The notes under the pieces: generated by a model
The model's database searches: none
Seen by the model: the letters and a program-made list of their open reading frames with translations, nothing else
What the model was told of the DNA's origin: nothing
Made by a program: the position numbers and the translations under genes
Assembly (NCBI GenBank): GCA_038496445.1
Contig: JALMLS010000342.1
Location: forward strand, 186,001-250,000
Reading direction: 5' to 3'
DNA length: 64,000 nt
From: Trichosphaerium sp. ATCC 40318
Taxonomy: Eukaryota; Discosea; Flabellinia; Trichosidae
Part shown: piece by piece, positions 10,668 through 25,214 of the stretch
Position numbering within the stretch: the stretch's first letter is position 1
Layout of the letters: each line of letters starts with the position of its first letter

Positions 10668-12312
10668 TTAGAATATGTCGTCCTTTGATTCATCCATCTG
10701 TATACATGGTTATTAAATACTCGATGAAGTTAATATTAGTATTACCTTATCCATCTCAGAGAATTTATCGGCGAGGTTTGTTTTAATGTCTGGGCCTGTG
10801 TTAGTAATTAACGCATCAGTAGAAAATAGTAATTTTGAGGAAGTACGGTCAAGTTCCTTTTTGATGACAACTGCTGGTTTTTCCTTCCTTTTCCTCTGCC
10901 TAGACGCATTGTATCAGCATACAGGTAAGTATACCTTTGCTATACACGTACTTTGGTAGAGGTATCAGTTCAGGGGGACTCGGGGCTGGTGCGTTTTGGA
11001 AGTACTCATGAAACAATGCCTGATGATACACTTGAGCGGGATGGTACAGATAAACAAAGTAATACGCACGTCTGCTGCAGCAACACGTTTCTGTGGGTCA
11101 TATTTAAGCATCTGAGCGATTAGTTTTACTGCGTCGTCGGGTGCTGCCGTGAATATTTTGCCTAACGGTATGCCATCATGGTGAGTGAATTCCATATACG
11201 CAGGGAGCGTCTTCATCATCTACATCCAGTTTTATTAGACGAAGTCCCGAAAAGAAAAAAAGAGAGTTTTGTTTTCTGTTATTAGGACAATCGTACAGGC
11301 CAGTCGGACTCCTTGGGAGATCCTAGACTCGAGAATATTCTACTGAGCTATTCAAAATATTAGGCAATTGTGAACAGAAGATAGGGTAACGTACTTGGTC
11401 GATATCGGTATCGCCTGCGAATAGAGGCGAACGCAATAACAGCTCACCAAAAACGCAACTATATAAAGTTTATTAGTATGACTCATCTCGCAAATAAACA
11501 GATACGAACCCACAAGACCACATGTCAACACCTTGTCCATATTGCTTTGATCCAAAGAAGAGCTCTGGAGGTCGATACCTAAATGACGTTATAAGGTTAA
11601 GCCATGAGGTTTTCTTCGTTTTTGATTGATTTTCAATAAATTTTTGTGATAAAAAAGACAAGATGCTTAAGTAGGTACCATCGAGTTACAACTACGCTTG
11701 TGTACTTAGGATTTGGGCTACCGAATTGTCTGGACAAACCAAAATCAGCAAGCTTGCAAATATATGTTAGAGACAAAATAACACTGACTTGGAGCACCTT
11801 TAATTGCCCGTCAGGAGCTATGAATAAATTTCCAGGTTTTAAATCCCTGTGCAATACCCAATGTTTGTGACAGTACTGTAATGCTTCAAGTAACATTTGC
11901 ATTATACTTTTAACGTGGGCTACAGTGAGTACTAAGCTCTTTGATTGAAAGTGTCAGCTGAAAAAAGTTAAAAACATCAATAGATTATACCTTGTCTCTG
12001 ATAACGTGCTCCAAGTCAGTAACACAGTACTCAACGACCAAATGAATATTTTGGTTTAAAATAAAAACGTCAATCAGCTATACCCTGTTATTCGCTTATA
12101 TACGCGCGCGTACGTACGGAAATGACATTTTCGTGCCTTAATTCCTGGAGCAAACGAATCTCGCGTAGCGCTGTAAAATTTGCGCCCTCTTTAAGCTCAC
12201 CGAAGCGTATCTTCTTTATAGCCACCACTTGGCCTGTTTTCTTTATTGTGGCTTTGTATACAACACCATGGGCACCTTCTCCCAATTTCCCTTCCCTGTT
12301 GTACTTCTCCAT
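10668..12312 (-). CDS. CDK7: Cyclin-dependent kinase 7 (CDK7/Kin28, CAK and TFIIH kinase)
   Basis: Catalytic kinase of TFIIH and CDK-activating kinase, acting in the nucleus on the RNA polymerase II CTD and on other CDKs. The start at 12312 gives [20 protein letters not shown] (Gly loop), [10 protein letters not shown] (catalytic Lys), then [12 protein letters not shown] as the PSTAIRE-like helix. HRDLKPGN is the catalytic loop and [18 protein letters not shown] the activation segment, with the family Ser and Thr sites; [14 protein letters not shown] and GVDMWSCG follow. The FGSPN segment and the [16 protein letters not shown] region are specific to CDK7. The C-terminus ends MDESKDDIF at 10668, after a basic linker. 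There are about nine introns of 40-60 bp. Length fits the family (~330-350 residues). Confidence 0.93.
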
Positions 12313-12707
12313 GCCAGTGTTAACGCTTTGATGGAGGCCTCAGTGCGGATATAAAAAAACGGCGGGACTTAAACTCGTAAGGCGCACAAAGCATCTGTTA
12401 CTTTACAGGGACATAGTTTTGAAATTTCGGGCTAGCGGTAGTAAGCCAAACATGTGCCAATTTGAAAAAGAACAGAAAATTCTGAATTTTTAAATGTTGT
12501 TGAAACGGCATTGCAACAATCAGGAAAAACGTCACAATTAAGCGGGGATAACGCATGTAAGCGTATGGCATGTAAACAATGTGAACAGTGCGAATAAAGT
12601 TAGCACTGTTATGATTGAAATGCGGTTGTTTTACCGTGAACATTGAAAGGCAGTTCACTAAATACCTGATACTAATGATGTAATAGCAAAAATCGCCTGA
12701 AAACGAG

Positions 12708-12937
12708 CAAAACCTTCGCACTTACGGGTTGTCCGCATGCAAGCTTTGATGCGATAAATCGCACGACGGCAAGGTACTGCCTCCAGACGCGGCTACCGCT
12801 AGTCAAATACCAAAGTACATGACGACCTTTGCACATCCTCAAGTGAAATAAGCAGCATGCTTTGGTAAATAAAAAGAGCCAACTTTTATGAAATAAATAG
12901 TTGTGGTTTTAATGGTAAACAAAAAGTACTTTAAACT
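12708..12937. repeat. Structured dispersed repeat, copy A (candidate ncRNA)
   Basis: About 230 bp, closely similar to copies at 13188-13400 and 61782-61987. Read on the plus strand it begins CAAAACC..CACTTACGGG, then has potential hairpins: GTTGT...ACGAC (12730-12770), GGCA-aggtac-TGCC, GCGG-cta-CCGC, and a longer pairing ACCAAAG...CTTTGGT. It ends with a U-rich tract, TTGTGG, and a small GTTT...AAAC hairpin. No reading frame is shared by the three copies. The strand of transcription, if any, is not established. Confidence 0.7.
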
Positions 12938-13050
12938 ACAAACCTACTAGGTAACGTATTTGGTTCTTCGTCTTTGCCATTTCCATGAAAGAAATGTTAG
13001 TGCCAATTCAATCCACAACTTGTGAGAAATCAATCTGCTTGTTTTCACAG

Positions 13051-13143
13051 GCTGGTATGATTGAAACACTTGGCCCTGTTTCTAGTGAACAACTAATGGA
13101 ACTTCACTTGGGCGTTGTGAAAAAACAAGCCAGAATTATTTAA
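13051..13143 (+). pseudogene. Broken 3' end of aspartyl-tRNA synthetase gene
   Basis: A fragment of about 90 bp matching the last exon of the intact AspRS gene at 58876-61632, read on the plus strand. The copy reads MIETLGPVSSEQLMELHLGV where the intact gene has [21 protein letters not shown] sequence ending in AG precedes it, as in the intact intron. Nothing else of AspRS lies upstream. The 3' end has a small deletion that changes the last residues before TAA. It sits between repeat copies A and B, just as copy C follows the intact gene, so it is best explained as a segmental duplication of the AspRS 3' end plus repeat. Confidence 0.85.
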
Positions 13144-13187
13144 TCATCAGCTTAGAAAATACCAAAGATTCCAACCTTAAAAATGAA

Positions 13188-13400
13188 CAAAACCTTCACA
13201 CTTACGGGTAGTCCGCATGCAAGCTTTGATGCGATAAATCGCACGACAATAAGGTACTGCTCCCAGACGCGATCACCGCTAGTCAAACACCGAAGTAAAT
13301 GACGACCTTTACACATTCTCTCCTGAAATAAATAAAAAGAACCAACTTTTCTCAAATAATTTATTGTGGTTTCTAATGGTAAACAAAAATTACTTTACAT
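13188..13400. repeat. Structured dispersed repeat, copy B (candidate ncRNA)
   Basis: Second copy of the repeat, about 45 bp downstream of the AspRS fragment. It keeps the core (CACTTACGGG, the GCATGCAAGC..GATGCG hairpin region, CCGCTAGTCAAA). In the second hairpin the outer pair is A-T in place of G-C (AATA...TGCT versus GGCA...TGCC), a compensatory change, although the next pair is lost. It lacks the CTTTGGT arm found in copy A. Weak similarity to the sequence after copy A continues to about 13485. Confidence 0.7.
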
Positions 13401-13723
13401 ACAACCCACAAACAAGCCTTGTGGAAAACATTGTTGTAGTACCAATTCAATACTAGAGTTCGAAGAAATCAACCAAACCGTTTTCGGTGCAAAGGACTAT
13501 ACACCATCTAACTTGTGACGACATAAAACCATTGTAAAACTGAGTCTCACCTTCCACTTGCGGTAAGATAGTACGAAGGTCAAAAAGGTGGGTCTTTCTT
13601 TGCCGTACAATGGAGGCGCTAGGGATAGTAGAATGTTGTGTTTATTTTAAATTGGTTGCAAGTATAATAACACCAATGTTCAGTTCCTACACAGCAAACT
13701 TTTTTCCACGTGTTGTATAGTTT

Positions 13724-15635
13724 CTAAGAGAGTAGCCAGTTCATTATATCGTCTTGTGCGTCTGGTTGTTTAGGTGTATTCGTTTGGACTGTTTCCAAAA
13801 ATTGCATATCTAATCCTGTTTTGTTTGCTCCAGGGTTAGGATTGCCGCCAAGTCCTGACTGGAATGGTGTTGTATTATAAAAAGTGTTGTTTACAGGAGG
13901 ATTAGGATCATCTCCAAGTCCCGACTGGAATGGTGTAGAATCATAAAAAGGGTTATTTGCCAACATTGGGTCAATCACCTAGACGCTAGTGAGAATCACG
14001 TAAGTTTTTCACTTGGGTTACCTCAACTTCGTTTGATGATACTCTGAGACTATTAGGTACACGGACAATATTGTTAGCAGGGTATACACCGGACATTGAA
14101 ATAAGCTTTGCTTCCTAAATTAAAGTGAGCGATAATTCGAGTCTTTGATGTCGAGTCAATAACGCACGGTTGCTCCAACACCATCTGGACCTTCGATAAT
14201 CGCAGAGCAGGTTTACTGCGAGGTGAATCAGTTGCACGAGGCTTTTTACGCTTTTTCTTTGTTCTTGGGCTGACAACCTCGGTTGCTGTAGTTTTATTGC
14301 GTGGAGTTTTTTTTTTAGGTTTCTCTCTGAAGAGGAAGAGCTATCTTCATTCACAAAGTCAACACTATCATTTAAAACACCGTCAAGTTTATCATATAGG
14401 GTAAGTAATAACCCACGCAATTTTTCATGGGCGTCGTCGCCGCCCAATTCTGTGATATGACTAAACAAGAGGTTGATATTTTAAACTTGTTTTGAAAAAT
14501 TTAAGAAGTTGTTATTGATGCTTACTCTGTGAGCTTAACACGTTTTTCTGTTAGATTCGCTTTCAACTGTTCCTTTACATCGCTATCGACAGTATCATCA
14601 CTATCCTCAGCCTTTAGTATATCCTCGAGAAGCGACATTTGAGATTTAACTTCGCGCATGAATTGTCGTAAATCTTTAGGAATGACGACGGCTACAAATG
14701 GCTATTAGGTTTGCTTAAATTATTAAAAACAAATAAACGTACACATTCGTGACTTTTCAAGCATATCTTTGCGCTACAAAACAAATGAGCAAATTACAAT
14801 TTGAGATCTCATTACTTTTTTCTGGGTTTTTGATGCCTTTCCAGGCAAAGTAAGTGGAGTATAGTCGGCTTCTGTTGGTACTGGAAATTCACATCCTTTC
14901 TTTACAAGCTTTTGGTAAATCTCATTGAAGATAGGAAGCTCCTAAAAGATCAAAAAATGAGATTTTGTGTTTTATTGTAAAACCGGTAAAAAAAAGCCGT
15001 ACATCCGGATGTAGTGGTCCCCATTGCATTATAAGCATCAGTGCCTTGTCTATGATTAGATTATCCCAAACTGAATCGCTCTTTTGCTTCTTCTACGACA
15101 AGTGTAAGCGAGGTTTGAAGTAACGACTCGGTGTCACCTTTTTTTTTGCCAATTTTTTCATAACTGCCATAAATTCTTTATTACCAACGGCACGTTGAAA
15201 CTTTACTCCGCAGCTCTTAACACACGCTTCAACTACCTGAACAAGCATTTTAGTATTGAGAGTTAAAAAATCAGACAAAAGCGTACATGAAGCGCCAGCC
15301 ATATTCGTTTCTTTGCCTTCTTATCTGAGAGGACAATCTAAACGGGTAATCATTTTAACCACCTGTTTAATTCAATTCTTACCTGTAACACGTTCACTAC
15401 GAGAGGTGGAAGGTATCTAACGCGCCATAAGCAAAATTTGCGGATCAGAAATGGCGTACTTTATGTGCTTATTTGTGAGGTCTATGATTAATAATATGAT
15501 ATCCCAAGGCGGAGAGGCAAGCTAAGGGGCTGTTGTTATTTGGAACATAAACGTATACTGTACTTTTGCATGCGTCGCTTTATTTATGAGGCTTTGAACC
15601 TTTTGAACGTCTCTTTGGTCTGGGTAGTACGACAT
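13724..15635 (-). CDS. VHS-domain sorting adaptor (TOM1/GGA-like) with NPF tail
   Basis: Endosomal sorting adaptor of the VHS class, which binds ubiquitinated or sorting-signal cargo. The start at 15635 gives MSYYPDQRDVQKVQSLINKA, and spliced exons then give the VHS domain: PPWDIILLIIDLTNKHIKYL, KKRIWLALHVVEACVKSCG and KFQRAVGNKEFMAVMKKL. A helical region with LLLTLYDKLDGVLND sits where TOM1 and GGA carry a GAT domain. The C-terminal exon has NNPFYD, an EH-domain-binding NPF motif, and a duplicated TTPFQSGLG / STPFQSGLG segment, ending DDIMNWLLS at 13724. No gamma-adaptin ear is visible, so TOM1-like is more likely than GGA. Exons between 14,100 and 15,000 are only partly resolved. Confidence 0.85.
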
Positions 15636-15911
15636 GTCAGTATTTTCAATGTGTTACGTGCATTCCTCACCGTAGTGAAACAATTGGGTTTGGGCCTTTT
15701 CACTCATATGTGCACTGTGTTCTTTTACAAATGGTAATTCTCGAAGTAGGACTGACACAACAGGCTATTGCTGGTATAAAAGTAGAAACCTGTTGTTTTG
15801 GGGTTTTGTCGGGCCTTAAAAGAACAAACCAAGAATTCAGCACTAATCAACAAATAGCCCGGGATTTATTCACAGAAGTTTTACTTGCGCCTAAGGTTTT
15901 GTATTATAACC

Positions 15912-18961
<3,050 letters not shown>

Positions 18962-19120
18962 TTAAAACAATGACCCGAACGCACTCAAAACTCTGGGATA
19001 GCACGTGAAGTTCTAGAAATAACTATACAAGGAATACAGAGCAATCATTGAACAGTAACCGGCAAAGGAAGTAAAGGGCATGCAAAGGAACTTATATTTA
19101 AATTTACAATGAAACGACTA

Positions 19121-22100
19121 TTACCGTTTACCCTGTCCTTTCTTTTTCAACCCTTGTAACACGGAAAAATGTTTACTGCGTCTCTTCTTTGTAGACTCCT
19201 AAAACACGTTTTTAGTGAAAATCAAACAAAAAAATTGTAAGACATCGTCGGCTCTTACCTCTCTCTTGGACTCCTCGCGTCGTTTTCTCTTTTTGATGTT
19301 CTTATCTCTTTCTTTGTAGTAGTTGTTGTGTTTTCTGAGTTCGACATGTTTAACAGTCTTGAGAAATCGTAGAGCTAAGCAAACAAAATCAGTTGTCTTG
19401 GATTCTTCACGTTAAACAAATTTCGTACCCTCTGCTCTTTCTTGTTCCCTAGGATCAACTTCGATTTGTGGTCTTGCATTCTCGAAATCATTCTCATAAC
19501 GAAGAGTACTCTTTTTAACTTCTTTGTAAGGTAATTGTTGGAGAACACTCTGCACGACGTTGATTAGTACAAGTAAGATTAACTAAAACTAGTACCTTTG
19601 GTGCTTTAACTCTTCCCTCTCTATATGTATGCGTAGGTACTTCCTAACACCAAGCATTAGATGTCAGTCTCTCACATAAATCGGTTACCTGTTCGTATAA
19701 TGAATCCTCTTTCTGTGGGATCGGTATATTACGGCCTCTACGCAACTGGTACACTGTTCGCGCTCTTGGACCTTCCCAATTTGCTTCTGCTTCATGAAGA
19801 AGGGAGCAAATAGGATTATAAAGTTTAAATGGTTCTATTGGAAAGTACGTTCGCAAAAAGATAATATCTAAGGAAACGTAAGATCTGCATGTTTTTTTTT
19901 ATGAGGTACCAGATGGTAACAGTCCTGCTTCGAACTTTGCACGGAACATGCCTCTTTCTCCCTGTTTAGAAGTTAGTACGATGGGAACTTGGTGTGACTC
20001 TAGAGTCGTACCACTGCACGTTTAATAGCACCTCTAATTCCTGCGACAGTACGAAGCTGAGCGCCGTGGAATTTTGACACTTCAAGACGGCTTGAAAACA
20101 TGCCTGGGTAACAAGTTAGTTTTGCAATTTTTTTATACAACCAATACCTTTAACAAATACAGTTGTCTTTTTAATAGTATCAGGAAATCCAATGAGTTTA
20201 AGCTTTTTAACAATCGCGTGCTTCTTGTTTACATCTAATACAACGCCAGATAAACTAGTACGGAAAGATGCCTTTGCACCTGATTAGCAAACAGTTTCAA
20301 AAAAATAAAAAAAAGATGTTAGTACTTGATTCTTCTCAATGTTCTGGAATCCCACAAGACCAGTTTGTGGTGCAGCAATAGGTCCCCAAAATGTGGCCAA
20401 ACAGTGAATGTGTTCAGGTGTGTATTTCAACATGCGATTCTTTCCAGTGGCTTCGCTTATTACAGAGTATACTGGCATTGTTTGGAATCGTCTCCATCCA
20501 AGAGATATAACGAGAGGATCATGTGACTTCAATATCTTTCTATGCCATCTGTGCTTACGGACACGAGCCTTAAAATAAACAGTAAGAAAATCTTCAAGAA
20601 CATCTTTAATCTAAATACCTGCACAAAGCCTAGTCGGTCTTCGCCCTGCAGCAAACCTCCAATAACTAGTGGTCTGTACGGAGAAAAGTGTTGTACAAAT
20701 TCGCAAGGTATCTTAGATACTGTAACTCTAACATACGTTCCAGCTCTAAAGGAATATATTAGAAGCTTCAGGAGATTTTGACATTTGCTGATTATACGCA
20801 CGGGTAACCTTCCACCTTGGCACGCTCTTCTGGGCTTAAATGCGCAAAAGCTGTTCTGTTCTTGTCACCTTGTTTGGCATACTGTGCTTTGACATGTCTG
20901 TAATATTCACCTGGCTCTGGTGCGGCTCCTTGTAGTTTATCATACTCAGCATCAAAAAGCGCCTTCAAACGCTCCTTTTTCTTCATGCGTTTCTTGTGCT
21001 TTCTGTCTTCTTTTTCCTGATTCATTTTAGCGATGTATTCTTCTGTCTCGTTGTGAACTGGAATTTCTTCATCTAATTGCTAATGTTAGAATTGGATTCA
21101 TGTACTAGTAAGAGGCATACCACTTTCTGAGTCACTAGAGCTCTCATCAGAGTCATAGATATCAGCTTCTTCGGCTGCTTTAAGTGTTTTCTTTTCAATA
21201 TCAACAAAGCCCTTTAACTCCTCATCATCATCTTCTTCTTCATACCAGTCAATTGGTACAAACTTAGAGAGAAGGAGTTCTTCCATCTACGAGGGATTTA
21301 TTGGTAAATTTGAAAACAAGTAATTTCGCTTACCTCTTTGTGCATTGAAAAATCGATCAGTTCATCATCAGCAATAGTATGTCTGCTTGATTCAAGCTTA
21401 TTCTTGTCATCTTCACGCTTCCAGCTATTCATATTCAACACCCACTTGGAACGGCGTTTGTCTTCTAAAGAAGAAATTTAGGTTGGCGTCTCGACATTCT
21501 ATGACGTACCTTTCTCTGATGAATGACTTCTTGGATCACCATACACAAGAGCCTTCAAGTCCACTGGTTTGAAAAACTTTTTAGCTGCTTTTAGAACATT
21601 ATTTTCGCGCCAGCGCAATGTCTTGTCTTCGTTGTCTTCAGTGTCTACTTTCATCGGTTTTGGAAAGCTAATGTTCTCTTCAGGTTCATCAACATCCATA
21701 GGAGCTATATCAGAATCTTTGCGCTTTTGTTTACTTTCACGATCTCTTTTTTCTGGCCATGATGGCTTGCCAGTTAATAACTCTTCCAAGGCATCATTCT
21801 TTGGCTTGATGGTGTTCTTTGCCTCATCACGCAGCTGTGCTTGTTTCTTTTTGGCGAGTTCTAAAAGATCATCTTCGTCACTGTCATCATCTTGTTGCAT
21901 CATATTTACAATGTTTAAATCTAGTTCACTGTCAAAATCTTAAGGCAACAAATCAATACGAACGTACCAAGAGGATTCAATGTGTCATCAAATGCCAATT
22001 CTTCTTTTTCTTTCTCGTCATCAAAGTACATACGTCTACGATCACCAGAAGCAAGAGCAGCAGATCCTTCAATCAAATTAATTGAAGCATTCTGAAGCTG

Positions 22101-23665
22101 AGTATCCAACTCTCTATTGATTTCTGTGTTTCGGAGTTCCTTGACCATTTTTTCTCCTTGACCAAGTGGTCGCGAGCCTAGACATTGAATGATTAGTTGC
22201 TGCAACTATATATTTCTTGTATATCTATACCTGGTCCTCCTGCTGCCTCTGTTCCAGCCATCTTAACGTAAACACCACTCTCATCAAAGAAAATGTTGTT
22301 AAAGTCAGCCATTGGCGCGTGAATGACACGTTGTGCCGCTGAAACGCTTTTTCTTTCTCCTTTTTTTGCTCTAGGCGTCGGCTCCTCCAATAGTTTAATT
22401 TTCTCTACTCGGAAATCGCCACAACCAGGAACATGAATTTTTTGGTTTTCCTTTAGGTTAGTACCATGCACATAACCGAAAAACGCGGCTGTTCTATCAC
22501 ATTTAGGGTTTATACGCTTTGCTTCAAAGTCAGTTAAATCCTCAACACTAAATCCGTGTCAAAATAAAATAATATAGACTGAAGTGAAGGTACCGATCTG
22601 CTAGGATATATGGATGGCTAATCTGCCATCTTAAAGGCCTGGACTTTATGCCAGATAGAATGTGGGCAAAATTACGGACTTCAACGTATGGATAGCCCTA
22701 ACTATATTAAAAAGCTGCTAAGGAAATGGTATCAATAGTACCTTGTTTATCAAACCTTGGAAATGAAATACTCTAACTCCATTAAACAATTCCTTCTCCA
22801 TTCTCTTCTTGATTTTATTCTTTGACTTCCAAACTCGACTGATACCCTAAGTTCTCTTTAAGTGGTTGAAGCGAATACGTAGACAATACGTACATCTAAT
22901 TTATCCATGTGTGTAATAAGACAAACTACTTTTGTGAAACCAGTGTTTTTCAGGACATTGATAAACTCAAATGTTTCCTGTGACATGTCATTTAGTACTA
23001 ATTGTCAAACATTTTGTGTACCATCTCAAAGCCGAAAGAACCATCTATCATGAGCACTACTACGTCACAGACTTTAGCCATATCTATCATGGAATTCAAA
23101 TCGTTTTTAAGTTCCATAAACGTCATTCTAGCTTTACTAGTAGCTACAACTGTGACGGGTCCCTATTGATAGTTAGGAATAACAAATTTTTTTGTGAATT
23201 GCTTACTTTGACCGTTGAAATGTGCTGGCGCGCGTAGTGATACACAAGACCGCGTATAAGCGTTGTTTTACCAACCTATTGATTGTATTAGCCGTGATAA
23301 ATTATTTTGTATTTTACTACAAACGTACACCCTGAGGTCCTTGAATAGCAACAATTAATGGCGGTGGGTCAGCTGACTTCCTGTCAGGTAGAGGAATGTT
23401 GTATTTACGCTCTTGTGCGTTCATGCGATGCGTTATCATGCGTCGCATCTTATCTGGGTTGGCAATGGAGAAAGCCTGTTAAAAAAATGAGTAATCAAGA
23501 ATAACATAAGCGTTTACGAACCCTGTTGTTGTTCTTTTGCTTATGAACGGCATCTGGGTCTACACCTTTTTTCTTGAGCTGTTCTCTTTTTTTCTTTTCC
23601 GCTTTTTTACCAACAATGGACGTGCGGTGAGCCTTTCTGTCAGGCTTGGTGCTGTCGTCGTACAT
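19121..23665 (-). CDS. BMS1: Ribosome biogenesis GTPase BMS1
   Basis: BMS1 is an essential GTPase of the small-subunit processome, needed for 18S rRNA maturation in the nucleolus. The start at 23665 gives a basic N-terminus (GKKAEKKKREQLKKKG, NPDKMRRMITHRMN), then the G domain entry PPPLIVAIQGPQG. The AARP2CN region reads NQKIHVPGCGDFRVEKIKLL. An acidic linker (QQDDDSDEDDLLELAKKK) follows. The C-terminal DUF663 region is clear: FVQHFSPYRPLVIGGLLQGE, LVISLGWRRFQTMPVYS, HCLATFWGPIAAPQTGLVGF and HGAQLRTVAGIRGAIKRA. It ends with a basic tail and TAA at 19121. Around twenty short introns. The G-domain exons between 22,600 and 23,340 are the least well resolved. Confidence 0.93.
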
Positions 23666-23856
23666 CGTAGCAAATTACGCTTAAATAGCTTTATATGTCT
23701 CCTTCCGATAATTATTTAAGTTTACAACGCCTATACAACAACGTTTGAAGCCATTAGGTCAATTCAATTTATTTTGACTCAACCTGGACTTTGCTAGTCT
23801 GAAATTTAGATAAATTTCGCACTTTTTTCGTGTTATTCTATTTACATGGCTAATGT

Positions 23857-24785
23857 TTACACCTTCCCATTAGCGTAATCTTCCAAATACAGAGCGTGAT
23901 TATTAATATAGCGGCTGTACTTTTGTTTCAGTGGGTGTCCATCATAGTATGCAATCATAGCGCATGCTGATGCCTTACGGATGAAAGAATCAGCTTCAAC
24001 TGCCTTCTTCATCATTACAGCCCAATGAAATCCATTATAGCACGTGGAGACGAGGACAAATGGATTTATGATCCCCTCTATAACTAGATGTCAACATACT
24101 TCAATTAACAAAGTATCATACCTTCTTTAAATAACGCAATTAGTTCCGTGGCAATCGTCATGCCTCTCTTTGGGTCGTCTGCCATAGCGAGCTTATATTG
24201 CAAGTCTTCACAGCAATTCCGCCGCCTGTCACTCGTGGCTGTATCCTCACAGGAACAAAGTGAGCAGACACATTTAAAACCAAAGTTTGTTTTTAGGTTA
24301 TCTCTCCTGTTCTTGGTGCTTGTTATTGTATTTTCAATGTACGAAAATGACAGAGCATCACCAACTGTTATAGTCTTGATTGCATACAAGTTCTTGGTTT
24401 TGGTGTTATCATCCCACGTGTTGATACAATTAGGGGCACAAGAATGGTTGACTCGTGCTAGTTTGATGCACAAGCAAGCCACGGATGGTTTATTTGTACC
24501 CATCCAATTTGTTCTCACGACTCCAGACATGGTCTTTTTGCCTCCTTTCTTAACGTATTGGTCGTGCAATTTTAACACAGCAGGTGGAAATGTGCCCTTA
24601 GAAAGAAGACCCGCTGAAAACTCCTCCAAAGAAAATACCACAGCTGGTTTCTCAGAGAAAATAATGTCTCCTGGCTCATAGTCTCTTGTAGCAATTACGC
24701 CATAGCCTCCTGGAACAGCGCAGACTTGCATAATTCCGTAAAAAAAACTCGTAGTACTTACAATGGAACCGTGTGACACTAGCAA
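23857..24785 (-). CDS. SET-domain protein, SMYD-like but without MYND finger
   Basis: Probable protein lysine methyltransferase. The large exon carries the N-SET segment VPGGYGVIATRDYEPGDIIF, then LARVNHSCAPNC (the NHS...PN cofactor and substrate motif), VGDALSFSYI (the Tyr-bearing SET end) and the post-SET Cys cluster FKCVCSLCSCED. No MYND zinc finger is seen in the usual place; the I-SET insert is a short Lys-rich stretch instead. After one intron the C-terminal helices end DYANGKV at 23857. The start is unresolved: the exon before VCAVPGG continues upstream to about 24,846 in frame without an ATG, so at least one more 5' exon is likely. Confidence 0.82.
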
Positions 24786-25214
24786 CCAATATTGACGTAA
24801 TTGCTACACAGCTTATCGTAAACTCGTGGTACTTTCTCTAAACGGCGTCAAAGTTAAGCCAGGGAGTATCAAGGCAGCCTTAGCTTGGTTTTGTCTCCAT
24901 TACTTACGTTTGTAGTATTTTATATGACGATAGGTAAGTGGCGTACTTAACAAGCAGCGGTTGAAACTCTCGAAAAGTCAAACTGTTTACAATTGTAAAG
25001 AAAATTCAACTTTTTTATGTTAACTCATTCACGTGATGGTTACTAAACCTTGAGTACGCCATTGATGTTAGTTTTTCATGTGCGTATGGTCACGATTGAA
25101 CCTTTAACAAATAGCGTTAACATGGTTATTATAAAACGTTAGTTCCTGTATTTTATGTATGTTACCCAATAACGATATTTATTATCTACTTAAATTTTTT
25201 GTTGGTTCTACCCA
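24786..25214. other. Intergenic, possible 5' exon of the SET gene
   Basis: Between the SET gene and the 3' end of the PX gene. A minus-strand open stretch at about 24,785-24,846, bounded by an AG acceptor, continues the SET reading frame and is probably part of it. I could not place an ATG. CACGTG lies at about 25,031. Nothing else is seen. Confidence 0.4.

Noticed and set aside
12398-12721. 107-codon minus-strand ORF upstream of CDK7
   Set aside because: No family signal, no splice pattern, hydrophobic and Phe/Tyr-rich translation typical of chance AT-rich sequence; it runs into repeat copy A.
24148-24681. 177-codon plus-strand ORF
   Set aside because: Antisense to the SET-domain exon, whose conserved motifs prove the minus strand.
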